The notes under the pieces were generated by a model that searched no databases, was not told the origin of the DNA, and saw only the letters and a list, made by a program, of their open reading frames with translations. The translations under genes and the position numbers were made by a program. Of a stretch of 33,533 nucleotides of DNA, positions 24,358-33,214 are shown in pieces. The DNA is taken from assembly GCA_031258615.1 (NCBI GenBank), contig JAIRMP010000121.1, forward strand, positions 1 through 33,533, written 5' to 3'. The stretch comes from Spirochaetaceae bacterium. Lineage in GTDB: Bacteria > Spirochaetota > Spirochaetia > Treponematales > Breznakiellaceae. Each line of letters opens with the position of its first letter. Position 1 is the stretch's first letter.

Positions 24358-24918
24358 ATGGCAAAGATATGGCGGCTGGCGCTGACTGCCGTTATCGCGG
24401 CGCTGACCCTTGTTGCCTGCGTTTCCAGCCGCCGCGTCGCGGTCGGGCTTTCACCCGATATGGAAATTCATTACACGATATACCCATCGATAGAATTTGA
24501 TGCGGCGGCGGTAACGGATGACGAGGCGACTCAGATAAAAAAGGCGGGAGTGGACGGGTACTTTTCACCGGATAATCCGCTGCGAAAACGGCTTAACCCG
24601 TTCACCGCTTACTTTGGCGAAGAAGCGACCGCGCCGCGCACACTGTACGCCCGCAGCGCGCTTTGGAGAACATGGCAGAATAAAAAGCCCACAAAAATGG
24701 TTTTCATAGCCGATCTGCCGCATTCGCCCAATATGCCGGAGGATGATCCAAGGCTGTTTTTTTTGGACATAAAAAAAAGGTTTCTTACCCCCGGTGCCGT
24801 GTATATCGAAATTGAACCGGACAAAATTGTCAGGGTCTATACAAAGCCCAAAGACCCGCGTTCAAACAGCTCCAAAAAATCCAAAGCAGGCGCCGGTGAA
24901 CCGCCCGGCAGCGGATGA
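24358..24918 (+). CDS. tssJ: T6SS outer-membrane lipoprotein TssJ
   Basis: TssJ anchors the TssL/TssM complex to the outer membrane. The 186-residue protein has a short signal peptide (MAKIWRLALTAVIAALTLVA) with lipobox LVAC and the lipid-attached Cys at residue 21. The body contains the family-like VGLSPDMEIHYTIYPSIEFD and a beta-rich middle, and the C-terminus has a Lys/Ser/Gly-rich tail. Similarity to TssJ (SciN, VasD) is not strong by motif, so the call rests largely on the lipobox and the position directly before tssK. The start at 24358 has GGAAG at 24348-24352; an ATG at 24346 is possible. Confidence 0.75.
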   Translation: MAKIWRLALTAVIAALTLVACVSSRRVAVGLSPDMEIHYTIYPSIEFDAAAVTDDEATQIKKAGVDGYFSPDNPLRKRLNPFTAYFGEEATAPRTLYARSALWRTWQNKKPTKMVFIADLPHSPNMPEDDPRLFFLDIKKRFLTPGAVYIEIEPDKIVRVYTKPKDPRSNSSKKSKAGAGEPPGSG

Positions 24919-24948
24919 AAAACCGCCGGTATGATAAGGATATGAAGT

Positions 24949-26349
24949 ATGCGTTTTGAAGAATTTCCACATTGGAATGACGGGCAATTTTTGCAGCCCC
25001 ATCATTTTCAGTACCAGCAGCGTATAACCGCGGATTTTTGGCGGCTCAACCGCCGTTTTTATATGCAGTACCCTTACGGGCTCCTGGATTTTGAGGTTGA
25101 TTATGAAGCGCTTGATGAGGCGTACGTGTCGCTTAAGCGCTTTTCCGCCGTCATGGGCAACGGGTTGGAAGTTTCCATGCCCGGAAACTGCATAGTAAAA
25201 CCGCTGGATTTGAGCGCCGCCCTTAAAAACAACCCCGCCAAATTAACCGTGTACGCCGCTGTACCCGCCTGGTCCGAGTTGGAATCGAATTTGGCGGATG
25301 ACGATCACGCCATGGAAAAGAAACTCTATCTTACTCAAAAAAAGAGGGTACGCGATGAAAATACCGGAGATAACGAGATAGCGCTGATCACCCGGAAGTT
25401 GAACGTCCGCATGGTGACCGATCTTGACGATAACAAGGATATGCAGCTTTTGCCGCTGCTTAAACTCAATGTCGCCTCCCGCGAAATGACGCGGCACATA
25501 GTAAAATTGGATGAAAGCTACATCCCTCCGTTCATGATGCTGACAACCGACGATCCGCTGTTCAACATGACGACGAGTCTGATAACGGACATACGCCGCT
25601 GCCGGGACAAACTACAGAGTAATGTAAACGCGCTTAGCTCGTCATTTACCCTGCCCGCCGAGTCCGGTGATGAAGCCGCCACCTATTCCGGCGTCTTGAA
25701 CGAGGTCAGGGCTACGTTTTTAATGCGCGCGGTAAGTGTTTACTATGTGCGGCTGTACGCGCTTGTGGTCGATGGTTTTATAACCCCCTTTGAACTCTAT
25801 CTGGAGCTTTCTTCATTTTTGGCGGAACTGATGAGCGTAAATCCGTACAACGGCGTGAGAAATATAACCCACTACAACCATGACGACCGTATGCCGGTGT
25901 TTACCGAACTTTTTAAGGACATACGTTCATTCATCCGTAGCGAGGGCGGGGCGGGTTATGTCAGGCTCAATTTTACGCGGACGGACGCCGGCGGACTGTT
26001 TACCAATATCAAATCTGAAGATATTTCCGAGGACAGCGAATTGTACCTCACAGTGAAGACAGACGCCGATCCCGCGGCGGCTATACGCGCGCTGGAACAG
26101 GGGGATACCTTCAGGCTGATTAACCCTCAGGCGAAACATTTACGGATACGCGGCGTAAAACTGTCGGAAATGCGCTATCCGCCACGGTTTTTACCGGTAA
26201 TGGACTGGACGCTGTGGTTCAAGCTGGATATTGTCGAATCCGCGAGAGTTTGGCGGGCTATGTGTGAAGAAAAGGGCATGGTTATAGACTACGCCGAGGA
26301 GCTTTTTCCCGGTCTTGAGGCATCCTTATTTATAACCATCATGAAGTAA
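24949..26349 (+). CDS. tssK: T6SS baseplate-membrane connector TssK
   Basis: TssK trimers link the baseplate wedges to the membrane complex. The 466-residue protein opens with the family hallmark HWNDGQFLQPHHFQYQQR (residues 7-24) and continues with the beta-rich shoulder (PYGLLDFEVDYEALDE; LTVYAAVPAWSE). The middle carries ESYIPPFMMLTTDDPLF and the helical region with ALVVDGFITPFELYLELSSF. The C-terminal head ends YPPRFLPVMDWTLWFKLDI. Length and order are normal. Preceded by a GGATATGAAG-type weak ribosome binding site; tssL follows after 12 bp. Confidence 0.95.
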   Translation: MRFEEFPHWNDGQFLQPHHFQYQQRITADFWRLNRRFYMQYPYGLLDFEVDYEALDEAYVSLKRFSAVMGNGLEVSMPGNCIVKPLDLSAALKNNPAKLTVYAAVPAWSELESNLADDDHAMEKKLYLTQKKRVRDENTGDNEIALITRKLNVRMVTDLDDNKDMQLLPLLKLNVASREMTRHIVKLDESYIPPFMMLTTDDPLFNMTTSLITDIRRCRDKLQSNVNALSSSFTLPAESGDEAATYSGVLNEVRATFLMRAVSVYYVRLYALVVDGFITPFELYLELSSFLAELMSVNPYNGVRNITHYNHDDRMPVFTELFKDIRSFIRSEGGAGYVRLNFTRTDAGGLFTNIKSEDISEDSELYLTVKTDADPAAAIRALEQGDTFRLINPQAKHLRIRGVKLSEMRYPPRFLPVMDWTLWFKLDIVESARVWRAMCEEKGMVIDYAEELFPGLEASLFITIMK

Positions 26350-26361
26350 AAAGGAGCGTAA

Positions 26362-27090
26362 ATGAAAGCCGCTAACAGTATTGAGACCTTGTGCCGCCCC
26401 GTGTTTACCTGCCTGTGCAATTACTGGCGCTTAAACGAGACGGGGAATCCGCCCGCAATGGAAAAATTCAGGGAGGACATAGAAAACGCCCTTGAAGACG
26501 CAAAGTATGCCGCCGCTTCCAGCCCCGTGCTTTCCCGTGATTACGGACGGGTAGAACTGCCGCTCGTATTCTTTATTGACTACATGGTAAAAGAAGGCAA
26601 TTTTCCGTTCAAGAATGAGTGGCGGGAACTGGCGAGAAACTATAACGAGCTTTCAGGCGACGAGAAATTCTTTAACCTGCTTGGAGGCGCGCTTGCCGCT
26701 CCCGATGCGGGAAACACTATACCCGTTTTTTATACTATGCTTGGATTGGGTTTTGACGGCGTTTACGCGAATGACAGCAAGTCTGTCGAAAGAATGATGA
26801 AAGAGTGCATGACGAAGATCAGCGGGGAATTCGATATATGCCATGAACCCATAGTCAATGTTGAAACGGAAAAACGTTTGGCGGGATCAAAAAAAAACAA
26901 GATGCCGTCTTATATACGTTCTCTGCGTCTGGCGCTGATTGGTTCGCTGATATTTATGGTAATCGCGTTTATAGTCAACTTTTTTGTATTTCTCGGCGCG
27001 ACATCCGAATTCCGCAAGAGCCTGTCCGAAGCGGCGGTTGCGGCGCGGGAATTTGAAATTCTGGGCGGCAGGGCGGCAAATGGGCGGTAG
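26362..27090 (+). CDS. tssL: T6SS inner-membrane protein TssL (DotU)
   Basis: TssL is a C-tail anchored partner of TssM. The 242-residue protein has the cytoplasmic helical DotU domain (about 1-170, with LPLVFFIDYMVKEGNFPFKN and FFNLLGG, the usual ALDE/LL-type core replaced by FIDYM) and one membrane segment near the C-terminus, LRLALIGSLIFMVIAFIVNF and following (about 190-214), then about 25 periplasmic residues. No OmpA-like peptidoglycan-binding domain is fused. AAGGAG ribosome binding site. tssM starts one base after its stop, or overlaps it by 11 bp if the earlier start is used. Confidence 0.9.
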   Translation: MKAANSIETLCRPVFTCLCNYWRLNETGNPPAMEKFREDIENALEDAKYAAASSPVLSRDYGRVELPLVFFIDYMVKEGNFPFKNEWRELARNYNELSGDEKFFNLLGGALAAPDAGNTIPVFYTMLGLGFDGVYANDSKSVERMMKECMTKISGEFDICHEPIVNVETEKRLAGSKKNKMPSYIRSLRLALIGSLIFMVIAFIVNFFVFLGATSEFRKSLSEAAVAAREFEILGGRAANGR

Positions 27091-27091
27091 T

Positions 27092-30000
27092 ATGACATCT
27101 TTTATTTCACGGATTGTCAATCTTGTCAGTACCAATACCCTGGCAAAAGTTATTTTTGTAATCGTTTTGCTTTTGATCGCGTTGGTGGTGATTCTCCCGC
27201 TGATACTCAAATTAAGGCGAAAGCGGATAAAAACAAAAGAAACGCAAAACCTTGTCCGCGACCTCATGGTATGGCGGCACGTCGCGCAGCTTGCGCAGGG
27301 CGGCGAGTCCCAGATCAAGGCAAAAAAAGACCTTTCGGATAACATTGTAAAGATAGACGAACTTTTGGATCAGGGATTTGAACTGGCGGTCGCGCATAAC
27401 AAGGGAATGTACGGCATACCCTGGTTCATGCTGCTCGGTGAGCCGCAATCCGGAAAATCATCCCTGCTGAAAGAAAGCGAATTGGACATGATTCCGTCCG
27501 CTGTTGAGGAAAAAACGGGACCGGGTATTGAAACAAAGAGTCTGCCTGTCAGAATGTGGCTTGGCGGAAAAGCGGTGGTATGCGATGTGAGCGGAGCCGT
27601 TTTCTTCGACCGCTGGCTTGGTGGAAGCAGCGCGGACTGGTCCCATATCGTAAAAGAATTCTGCCGCAGGCATTACCGCCTTCCGCTGAACGGCGTGATA
27701 CTTACCATACCCGCCGACGCGCTTTTGGCGGACAGCGGGGATTTGACGCGCAAAAAAGCGGTTCTCATGGCGAATGAACTCGCCTACCTGTTGAATTCAA
27801 GCGGTATGCGTCTTCCGTGCTATGTGATTGTTACAAAACTTGATACTGTAGAAGGCTTCAGGGAGTACGTTTACGGCGTTTCAGGCGATATGAGGCATCA
27901 GATACTCGGTTTTGACAACGATTCCCAGTTTTACGAGCCGGCAAAGTTCAAGGAACGCTGGGAAGCGTTAATCGAAAGGCTTAGGGCGGGCTATAAAAAA
28001 AATATGCTCTCCAGGGACATGATGATGCGCCTTTACAGCACGGCGAACCGCATGGAAGTAACCGGCAAAACATTTTCTTTCCCTGAAAATTTTGCGGATA
28101 TGTATGACAACCTCCATATCTACCTTGATACGCTGTTTAACGAGGATAATTTTCACGGGACCAAAGAAACTGTTTTTGACGGATTGTTTTTCGCTTCGGC
28201 GACAGATGCGGGAGTTTCGATCAGCCCCGGTATAGCGGCGCTGGCGGGGAAGGCCGCCGATGATTTTTATATAACGGGAAAAAAACCGGCGAAACCGCAG
28301 TCTTACTTTATAAGAAATACGCTGCAAAACTTTGTATTTAATCCTTCTCCCAGCGCGGGTTTTACCAGGGGAAAAGCTATAAGCCGCAGTATCCCGGCTT
28401 TCGCGCTGTGCGGAATCATCATTGCATTTGGATGTATATTTTTTTTCCCGGCCGTCGTTAGGAGCGGCGATTTTAAACTATCGTTATCTCCGATAGCGAA
28501 GTACTACACGTCTCTGGCCGCCTCCATGCGTGAGGGAACCCCCGGAAAAAATCCTGTGATCATCGAAAACGAAGGCGGATCCGGTTATATCATGAATAAC
28601 GATCCCTCCGAATCCTTGAACGGTATTTCTCCCGTACAATTTTACAACAACGCCGTATCCTACAGGAATACCAAACTTACTCCCGGCATGGGTTTTTTCC
28701 TTTCAGGTATGCTGGTGTTTCTTGAGCCTAACATGGGTCTGCGCGGCAGGCGTTTTATCACTAGTACGCTCTACGGCCCGCTCATCAGAACGCCCATGCT
28801 CAAAAATGTGGGCGCAAAATTTATTGATCAGAAAGACTCGCCGCCGGTTCTTGATCAGAGGCTGCGTTCCGTGATTCAATCCTTTGTCATGCTTGACGCG
28901 GGGGATAATTACGACTTAGGGCGGCTGTTCAGATCTAAACAGTATTCCACGGAGGCGATGATAAACTATGTCCTGCCTGACATATCCAACGATTCCCGGC
29001 TTCTCCTTGACAGCGAATACCACAGGCTTTTGGACAAAAACCTCACGTTTGCTTCTGAACGGGAGTACATATATTCCAGCGATTTTTTCGAGGCCAAAAT
29101 AGCGGCGCTTGAAATAATGCTTGCCGACTGGGGGGGCTTTTCCGTTTACCCCTATTTGCTTTACGGTAAATTAAAACAACTGGTAAATATTTCTCAAAAT
29201 ATTGTTACAAATTATTCACAAATAGAATACCTTTTGAGTACGGCGGACGGGGCTTCCACCCTGCGGGAAGTGCAGAATATGGTCGGCAGTTGGAAGAATT
29301 TAACGCGGACACAGAATGATCTCGTCTTGCGGGGCATAGAAATTTTTAAAGAAATTACCGAGCAGATGGAAAAACTAAAAATTCCCGTCGGGGTTCTTTC
29401 GTCAGACGCAACCAACGATCCGTTCGGGAATAACCTTATAAACGATTATATTTTTAACGATTTACTGGTTAGGCACGCTGTGGAAGAATATACCGAATTT
29501 TTCCGGAAAGACATGGAATTTGTTCTGGAGAACGGCGGCAGGCTTGACCCTGTTACAATGGGGTACATAAGCTCGCTGCAAAATAATTTTTCCGCTAATC
29601 TGGAAAAAGAAATTACCAGTTTAAGATCAAGCGCCCAGGCTCTTAAGACGAATGAACTTTTATCAGGTAAGCTGACAAAAGATGTCGGCGCCCCCTCGCT
29701 TTTTACTACTGTTGAAAAAATTCTAACCCTTGCGGACGCCGTGGATATACCGGACGCGAAAACGCTAAAAAACACCGCCGACCTGAATTGGATGAACGGT
29801 CAGTATGACATAATCAACGATTTTAATAATTTTGAAAACTATGTTAAGCCCTTAGCCGGCAATGATAAAGTTTCAAACCTTATAAACAACGCCCGTATCA
29901 TGCTTGCGGCGGAGGCGTACCTTAACCGCTATGTTGTTTTGAACTCCCAGTATGATTTTCTGTCAACTTCGCCTGAGCTTATAACGGCGATGATCTCATC

Positions 30001-31453
30001 CAGAGCGGGAGACGAGACGAATGATATTTTCTCTCTGTCCGGCAGGGCGATTCAAAGCGCCCTCGGATCCATGCCGTTTAACAGCGGCTATGATCCGGTC
30101 ATCGTAAAAAACCTGATAGACGGCATCGCCGCCTATAACGATCTGTTTTCACAGGGCATAAACCTGAAACCCACGCCTAAATTCCTGCAAAACCAGGATA
30201 GAAGCATCTACCAAACGGACGCTTTCAGCGCCTATCTGGACAAGTATATCAGCTACTGGGGAAATTATACGGATAACGTTTACGTTCCTGTTTCCGACTG
30301 GCAGGAGTACAGGATGCGGGTGAGTCAGAACAGACCTTATCAGGTAAACTCCGTGCTGCAAACTCTGTACACGGAATGTATAGGAATATTAAACGATATA
30401 AACGATATTGTCCTGTCAAGCGTTTTAAAAGAGCAAAAGACTTCCAGCGTTACATCACTTAACGACAAGATAAAACTGCTTTCCGCTTTTATGAGCGCTG
30501 ACGCGGACAGGATGCTTTCCGCGTGGGACAAACTGCCGCGGGATTCCGAACAGGCGTTCAGGCAGCTTAGAACGCTTGCGCCGGATGAAATAAAAAACAC
30601 GTATATGACGGTTTATTCCGATACGAGAAATATCAGCATAGGCTGGTGGAACGACTTTATTTTGGACGGCATAAATGTTCTGTCGAAAACATTTTGCCGG
30701 CGGAAACTGGACGATTTTGCCGAAAAATACGGCGGTTTTAAGGCGTTCCCGTTAATCTACGATGGTTCAAAATACTCAGCCCTCTCAACGGGCGCATTGG
30801 CCGATATAACCTCGCTGCTGGACGACATGGGAGCGGGCAGGCTTCTTTCACCGCCGTCCGATACCCCCGATGCTGTTGATGCTTTGTTGCATCCGGCGCT
30901 GTGGGGGGACGCCGCCTCGCGGAATTGGGCGCGGAATGTTTACAAAATCGCGGCGGCGGCTTCCAACGCCGCTCCCCCATTGACATGGACGCTGACCCAG
31001 CCGCCTATAGACTTGCAGAGCAGCCTCTCGGTAAGCGGGCGGCTGCCCGCGGTGAGCCGTTTTAGATATTTGGAAGTTTCCACTACCGGCAGAGCGCCGC
31101 ATTCATTCAATACCTATGTCAACGAGGAGCTTACCCTCGCGGCCGGCATGGCGGCGGATAGGGGCATCAACTTAAAGTTTTACAGGTCGTCCGCAGACAA
31201 AATCCCGCAGGCAACGGTTAACGTTGATGACCCGTGGTCTGTATTTGATTTTTATTTTAATAGAGATGTGATAACTACGGACTCAGGTTCATATTTTCCG
31301 GTATTCATAACCGATGACAGGGGACAGTACGCATACTTCATGGCGATTAAATTTAACCTTGATATTCCCAAGCCCGGCGACTGGTACAGTTCGTCTACCT
31401 GGCCCGACTTAAGGGTTACGGACGGCATGGTTTCCGCGGATCATTCCAGGTAG
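27092..31453 (+). CDS. tssM: T6SS inner-membrane protein TssM (IcmF)
   Basis: TssM spans the periplasm and forms the trans-envelope complex with TssL and TssJ. The 1453-residue protein is long for the family. A hydrophobic segment lies at about 17-42. The cytoplasmic domain has Walker A GEPQSGKS (116-123), with PCYVIVTKLDTVEGF further on as the NTP-base recognition region. A second membrane segment, FALCGIIIAFGCIFFFPAVV, lies at about 434-455. The rest is a large, mostly helical periplasmic domain ending in a beta-rich part (WSVFDFYFNRDVITT, FITDDRGQYAYFMAIKFNL). Start 27092 is preferred; 27080 is equally in frame. Its last 38 bp overlap the convergent J-domain gene. Confidence 0.93.
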   Translation: MTSFISRIVNLVSTNTLAKVIFVIVLLLIALVVILPLILKLRRKRIKTKETQNLVRDLMVWRHVAQLAQGGESQIKAKKDLSDNIVKIDELLDQGFELAVAHNKGMYGIPWFMLLGEPQSGKSSLLKESELDMIPSAVEEKTGPGIETKSLPVRMWLGGKAVVCDVSGAVFFDRWLGGSSADWSHIVKEFCRRHYRLPLNGVILTIPADALLADSGDLTRKKAVLMANELAYLLNSSGMRLPCYVIVTKLDTVEGFREYVYGVSGDMRHQILGFDNDSQFYEPAKFKERWEALIERLRAGYKKNMLSRDMMMRLYSTANRMEVTGKTFSFPENFADMYDNLHIYLDTLFNEDNFHGTKETVFDGLFFASATDAGVSISPGIAALAGKAADDFYITGKKPAKPQSYFIRNTLQNFVFNPSPSAGFTRGKAISRSIPAFALCGIIIAFGCIFFFPAVVRSGDFKLSLSPIAKYYTSLAASMREGTPGKNPVIIENEGGSGYIMNNDPSESLNGISPVQFYNNAVSYRNTKLTPGMGFFLSGMLVFLEPNMGLRGRRFITSTLYGPLIRTPMLKNVGAKFIDQKDSPPVLDQRLRSVIQSFVMLDAGDNYDLGRLFRSKQYSTEAMINYVLPDISNDSRLLLDSEYHRLLDKNLTFASEREYIYSSDFFEAKIAALEIMLADWGGFSVYPYLLYGKLKQLVNISQNIVTNYSQIEYLLSTADGASTLREVQNMVGSWKNLTRTQNDLVLRGIEIFKEITEQMEKLKIPVGVLSSDATNDPFGNNLINDYIFNDLLVRHAVEEYTEFFRKDMEFVLENGGRLDPVTMGYISSLQNNFSANLEKEITSLRSSAQALKTNELLSGKLTKDVGAPSLFTTVEKILTLADAVDIPDAKTLKNTADLNWMNGQYDIINDFNNFENYVKPLAGNDKVSNLINNARIMLAAEAYLNRYVVLNSQYDFLSTSPELITAMISSRAGDETNDIFSLSGRAIQSALGSMPFNSGYDPVIVKNLIDGIAAYNDLFSQGINLKPTPKFLQNQDRSIYQTDAFSAYLDKYISYWGNYTDNVYVPVSDWQEYRMRVSQNRPYQVNSVLQTLYTECIGILNDINDIVLSSVLKEQKTSSVTSLNDKIKLLSAFMSADADRMLSAWDKLPRDSEQAFRQLRTLAPDEIKNTYMTVYSDTRNISIGWWNDFILDGINVLSKTFCRRKLDDFAEKYGGFKAFPLIYDGSKYSALSTGALADITSLLDDMGAGRLLSPPSDTPDAVDALLHPALWGDAASRNWARNVYKIAAAASNAAPPLTWTLTQPPIDLQSSLSVSGRLPAVSRFRYLEVSTTGRAPHSFNTYVNEELTLAAGMAADRGINLKFYRSSADKIPQATVNVDDPWSVFDFYFNRDVITTDSGSYFPVFITDDRGQYAYFMAIKFNLDIPKPGDWYSSSTWPDLRVTDGMVSADHSR

Positions 31454-31742
31454 GGGCGGCGGCTTCCCGTAAACCCGCGGGTCGCGCTAAAACGCTGTTT
31501 TGCAGAGTTTTTTTAGTTTTGCCGGCGGGGTAATTGCGGGGGCGCGTTTTTGGGCGGCTTGGAAAACGGCGCTGGCGGTTTGAAAGAATCTCGTAAGCGT
31601 CAAGAAGTTTTTGCATATACTCCCGCATACCCTCTCCGGCTATATCGGGATGATGGAGTTTTGCCTTTTCTCGAAACGCGCGTTTTATCTCGGCAATGGA
31701 AGCGTCTTCACTCACGCCAGGTATCTTGTACTGGTTGTCCAA
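31416..31742 (-). CDS. Small J-domain (DnaJ-like) protein
   Basis: J-domain proteins stimulate the ATPase of DnaK. This 108-residue protein is a J-domain with little else: YKIPGVSEDASIAEIKRAFR, the HPD motif in KAKLHHPDIAGEG (about residues 34-36), and MQKLLDAYEILSN. After residue 55 or so the sequence becomes basic and Pro-rich and lacks zinc fingers and substrate-binding domains; this tail may be a drifted or read-through end, because it overlaps tssM. Start is TTG at 31742 with AGGTGAGG upstream on the minus strand. It is not obviously linked to the T6SS. Confidence 0.75.
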   Translation of the reverse strand: MDNQYKIPGVSEDASIAEIKRAFREKAKLHHPDIAGEGMREYMQKLLDAYEILSNRQRRFPSRPKTRPRNYPAGKTKKTLQNSVLARPAGLREAAAPTWNDPRKPCRP

Positions 31743-31808
31743 TTTGTTTCCTCACCTTTAAGCATACCCTAATCAGGCGACAGTGGACAACGAAGCCTGA
31801 AGCCGCCG

Positions 31809-32438
31809 CTAATTGTTCGATGTTTTGCGGGCAAAGATTTCCAGACGTAACAGCGCGGCGTTTGCCGCCAGCGCCAGGAGCGCGCAGAGCAGAGCGCCCC
31901 AGATTATTTTTACAGCGTTGTTTGTACGCAATCCGTCAAATAAGACGGCGCCTATGCCGCCCGCATTTATCACGGCGGCTATTGCGCCTATGCCTATAGT
32001 CGAAACAACGGCAAGCCGTATTCCCGCTATTATCATGGGCAGCGACAGCGGTAGTTTTACAAAAATGATTATTTCAAACCACGTCATTCCCATGCCGCAG
32101 CCAGCTTCTATCAGGGACGGCGCTACCGCGTTAAAACCGGCAAGGATGTTTCGCAGCAGCAGGAATTGGTTGTACAACACGAGAACGCATATTGCGGTAC
32201 GCATACCCAGACCAAGCACGGGAATTAACAGCGCGAACAACGCGAGGCTTGGGATTGTGTAAACGATTCCCGCTATGCGGAGCGCCGTCCGTTCAGCGGC
32301 GGGTCCGGCTCTGTGCAATGCCAGCGCAAGAATGGCCGCGATTAAAATTGAAAAAAACATCGTAAGAAGCAGCAAAAGTATGTGCTGGCCAAAAGCGGTT
32401 AACAGCCTGTCGTGGTACCGCGCAAAGTATTGAATCAT
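31809..32438 (-). CDS. opuCB: Osmoprotectant-type ABC transporter permease
   Basis: Inner-membrane permease of the glycine betaine/choline/carnitine (OpuC, ProW, YehW) family. The 209-residue protein has about five to six membrane helices (LLLLLTMFFSILIAAILALA, IAGIVYTIPSLALFALLIPV, AICVLVLYNQFLLLRNIL, LSLPMIIAGIRLAVVSTIG and a C-terminal one) and the coupling-loop EAA-type motif EAGCGMGMTWFEIIIFVKLP at about 124-143. Length is normal for the OpuCB/OpuCD type. It overlaps the ATPase stop by 4 bp (ATGA), so it is co-translated. The cognate substrate-binding protein is not present in the window. Confidence 0.88.
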   Translation of the reverse strand: MIQYFARYHDRLLTAFGQHILLLLLTMFFSILIAAILALALHRAGPAAERTALRIAGIVYTIPSLALFALLIPVLGLGMRTAICVLVLYNQFLLLRNILAGFNAVAPSLIEAGCGMGMTWFEIIIFVKLPLSLPMIIAGIRLAVVSTIGIGAIAAVINAGGIGAVLFDGLRTNNAVKIIWGALLCALLALAANAALLRLEIFARKTSNN

Positions 32439-33214
32439 ATACCGTCTCCGTCGGCGGCATATACGCCTTCCTGAGCCAGCAGGGCGCGTACAAAATCGTT
32501 TGCCGGTGATTTTAAAAGATTATCGGGGCTGTCAAACTGCATGACGGCGCCCTGGTGCATTACCAGTGTACGTGTTCCAAGTTTGAGCGCCTCGTTTATA
32601 TCATGCGTAACAAAAAGATATGTGCGGCGGCGCTCACTTGAATCTTTTTCTACGCGGTGAATACGCAAAAGTTCATTCTGTAAGTTCACTCTGTTAATCG
32701 CGTCTATGGCGCCAAAAGGTTCATCCAACAGCATAATTGAAGGGTCTACGGCAAGGGCGCGGGCCAGCCCCACGCGCTGCTGCTGTCCGCCTGAAAGTTC
32801 CGCGGGATGACGTTTGTGAAATTCCGCATAGTCCAGATTGACCAGATTTAAAAGTTCTTCCACACGGTTTTTTATCCGATGTTTGTCCCACTTCAACAGT
32901 TTCGGCACGACGGCAATATTTTCAAAAACCGTCATGTGCGGAAAAAGCCCTGACTGCTGAATAACATAGCCTATGTTGTGGCGCAGTTTTACCGGGTCGG
33001 TATCTTTGATGTTGGTTCCGTTAATTTGAATTTCACCGGAATCATATTCAACGAGCCGGTTTACCATCTTGAGCAGAGTTGTTTTCCCGCAGCCTGAGGT
33101 TCCTATTATCGTGATAAACTCCCCCTCCTCAATGGACAAACTCAGGTCGTCAATTGTGTTGTACGCGGCGTTTTTAAATTTTTTTACTATGTGCTTAAAT
33201 GATACTACGGTCAA
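32435..33214 (-). CDS. opuCA: Osmoprotectant-type ABC transporter ATPase
   Basis: ATPase partner of the permease. The 259-residue protein has Walker A GTSGCGKT (about 37-44), the Q-loop in NIGYVIQQSGLFPHMT, signature LSGGQQQRVGLARALA (about 140-155), Walker B IMLLDEPFGAID and the switch His in FVTHDINEAL. PFGAID and QQSGLFPHMT are typical of the OpuCA/ProV group. Most OpuCA/ProV proteins continue into two CBS domains that sense ionic strength; this one ends after the ATPase core, so such control should be absent. Start is TTG at 33214 with AGGGGG upstream on the minus strand. Confidence 0.88.
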   Translation of the reverse strand: MTVVSFKHIVKKFKNAAYNTIDDLSLSIEEGEFITIIGTSGCGKTTLLKMVNRLVEYDSGEIQINGTNIKDTDPVKLRHNIGYVIQQSGLFPHMTVFENIAVVPKLLKWDKHRIKNRVEELLNLVNLDYAEFHKRHPAELSGGQQQRVGLARALAVDPSIMLLDEPFGAIDAINRVNLQNELLRIHRVEKDSSERRRTYLFVTHDINEALKLGTRTLVMHQGAVMQFDSPDNLLKSPANDFVRALLAQEGVYAADGDGI

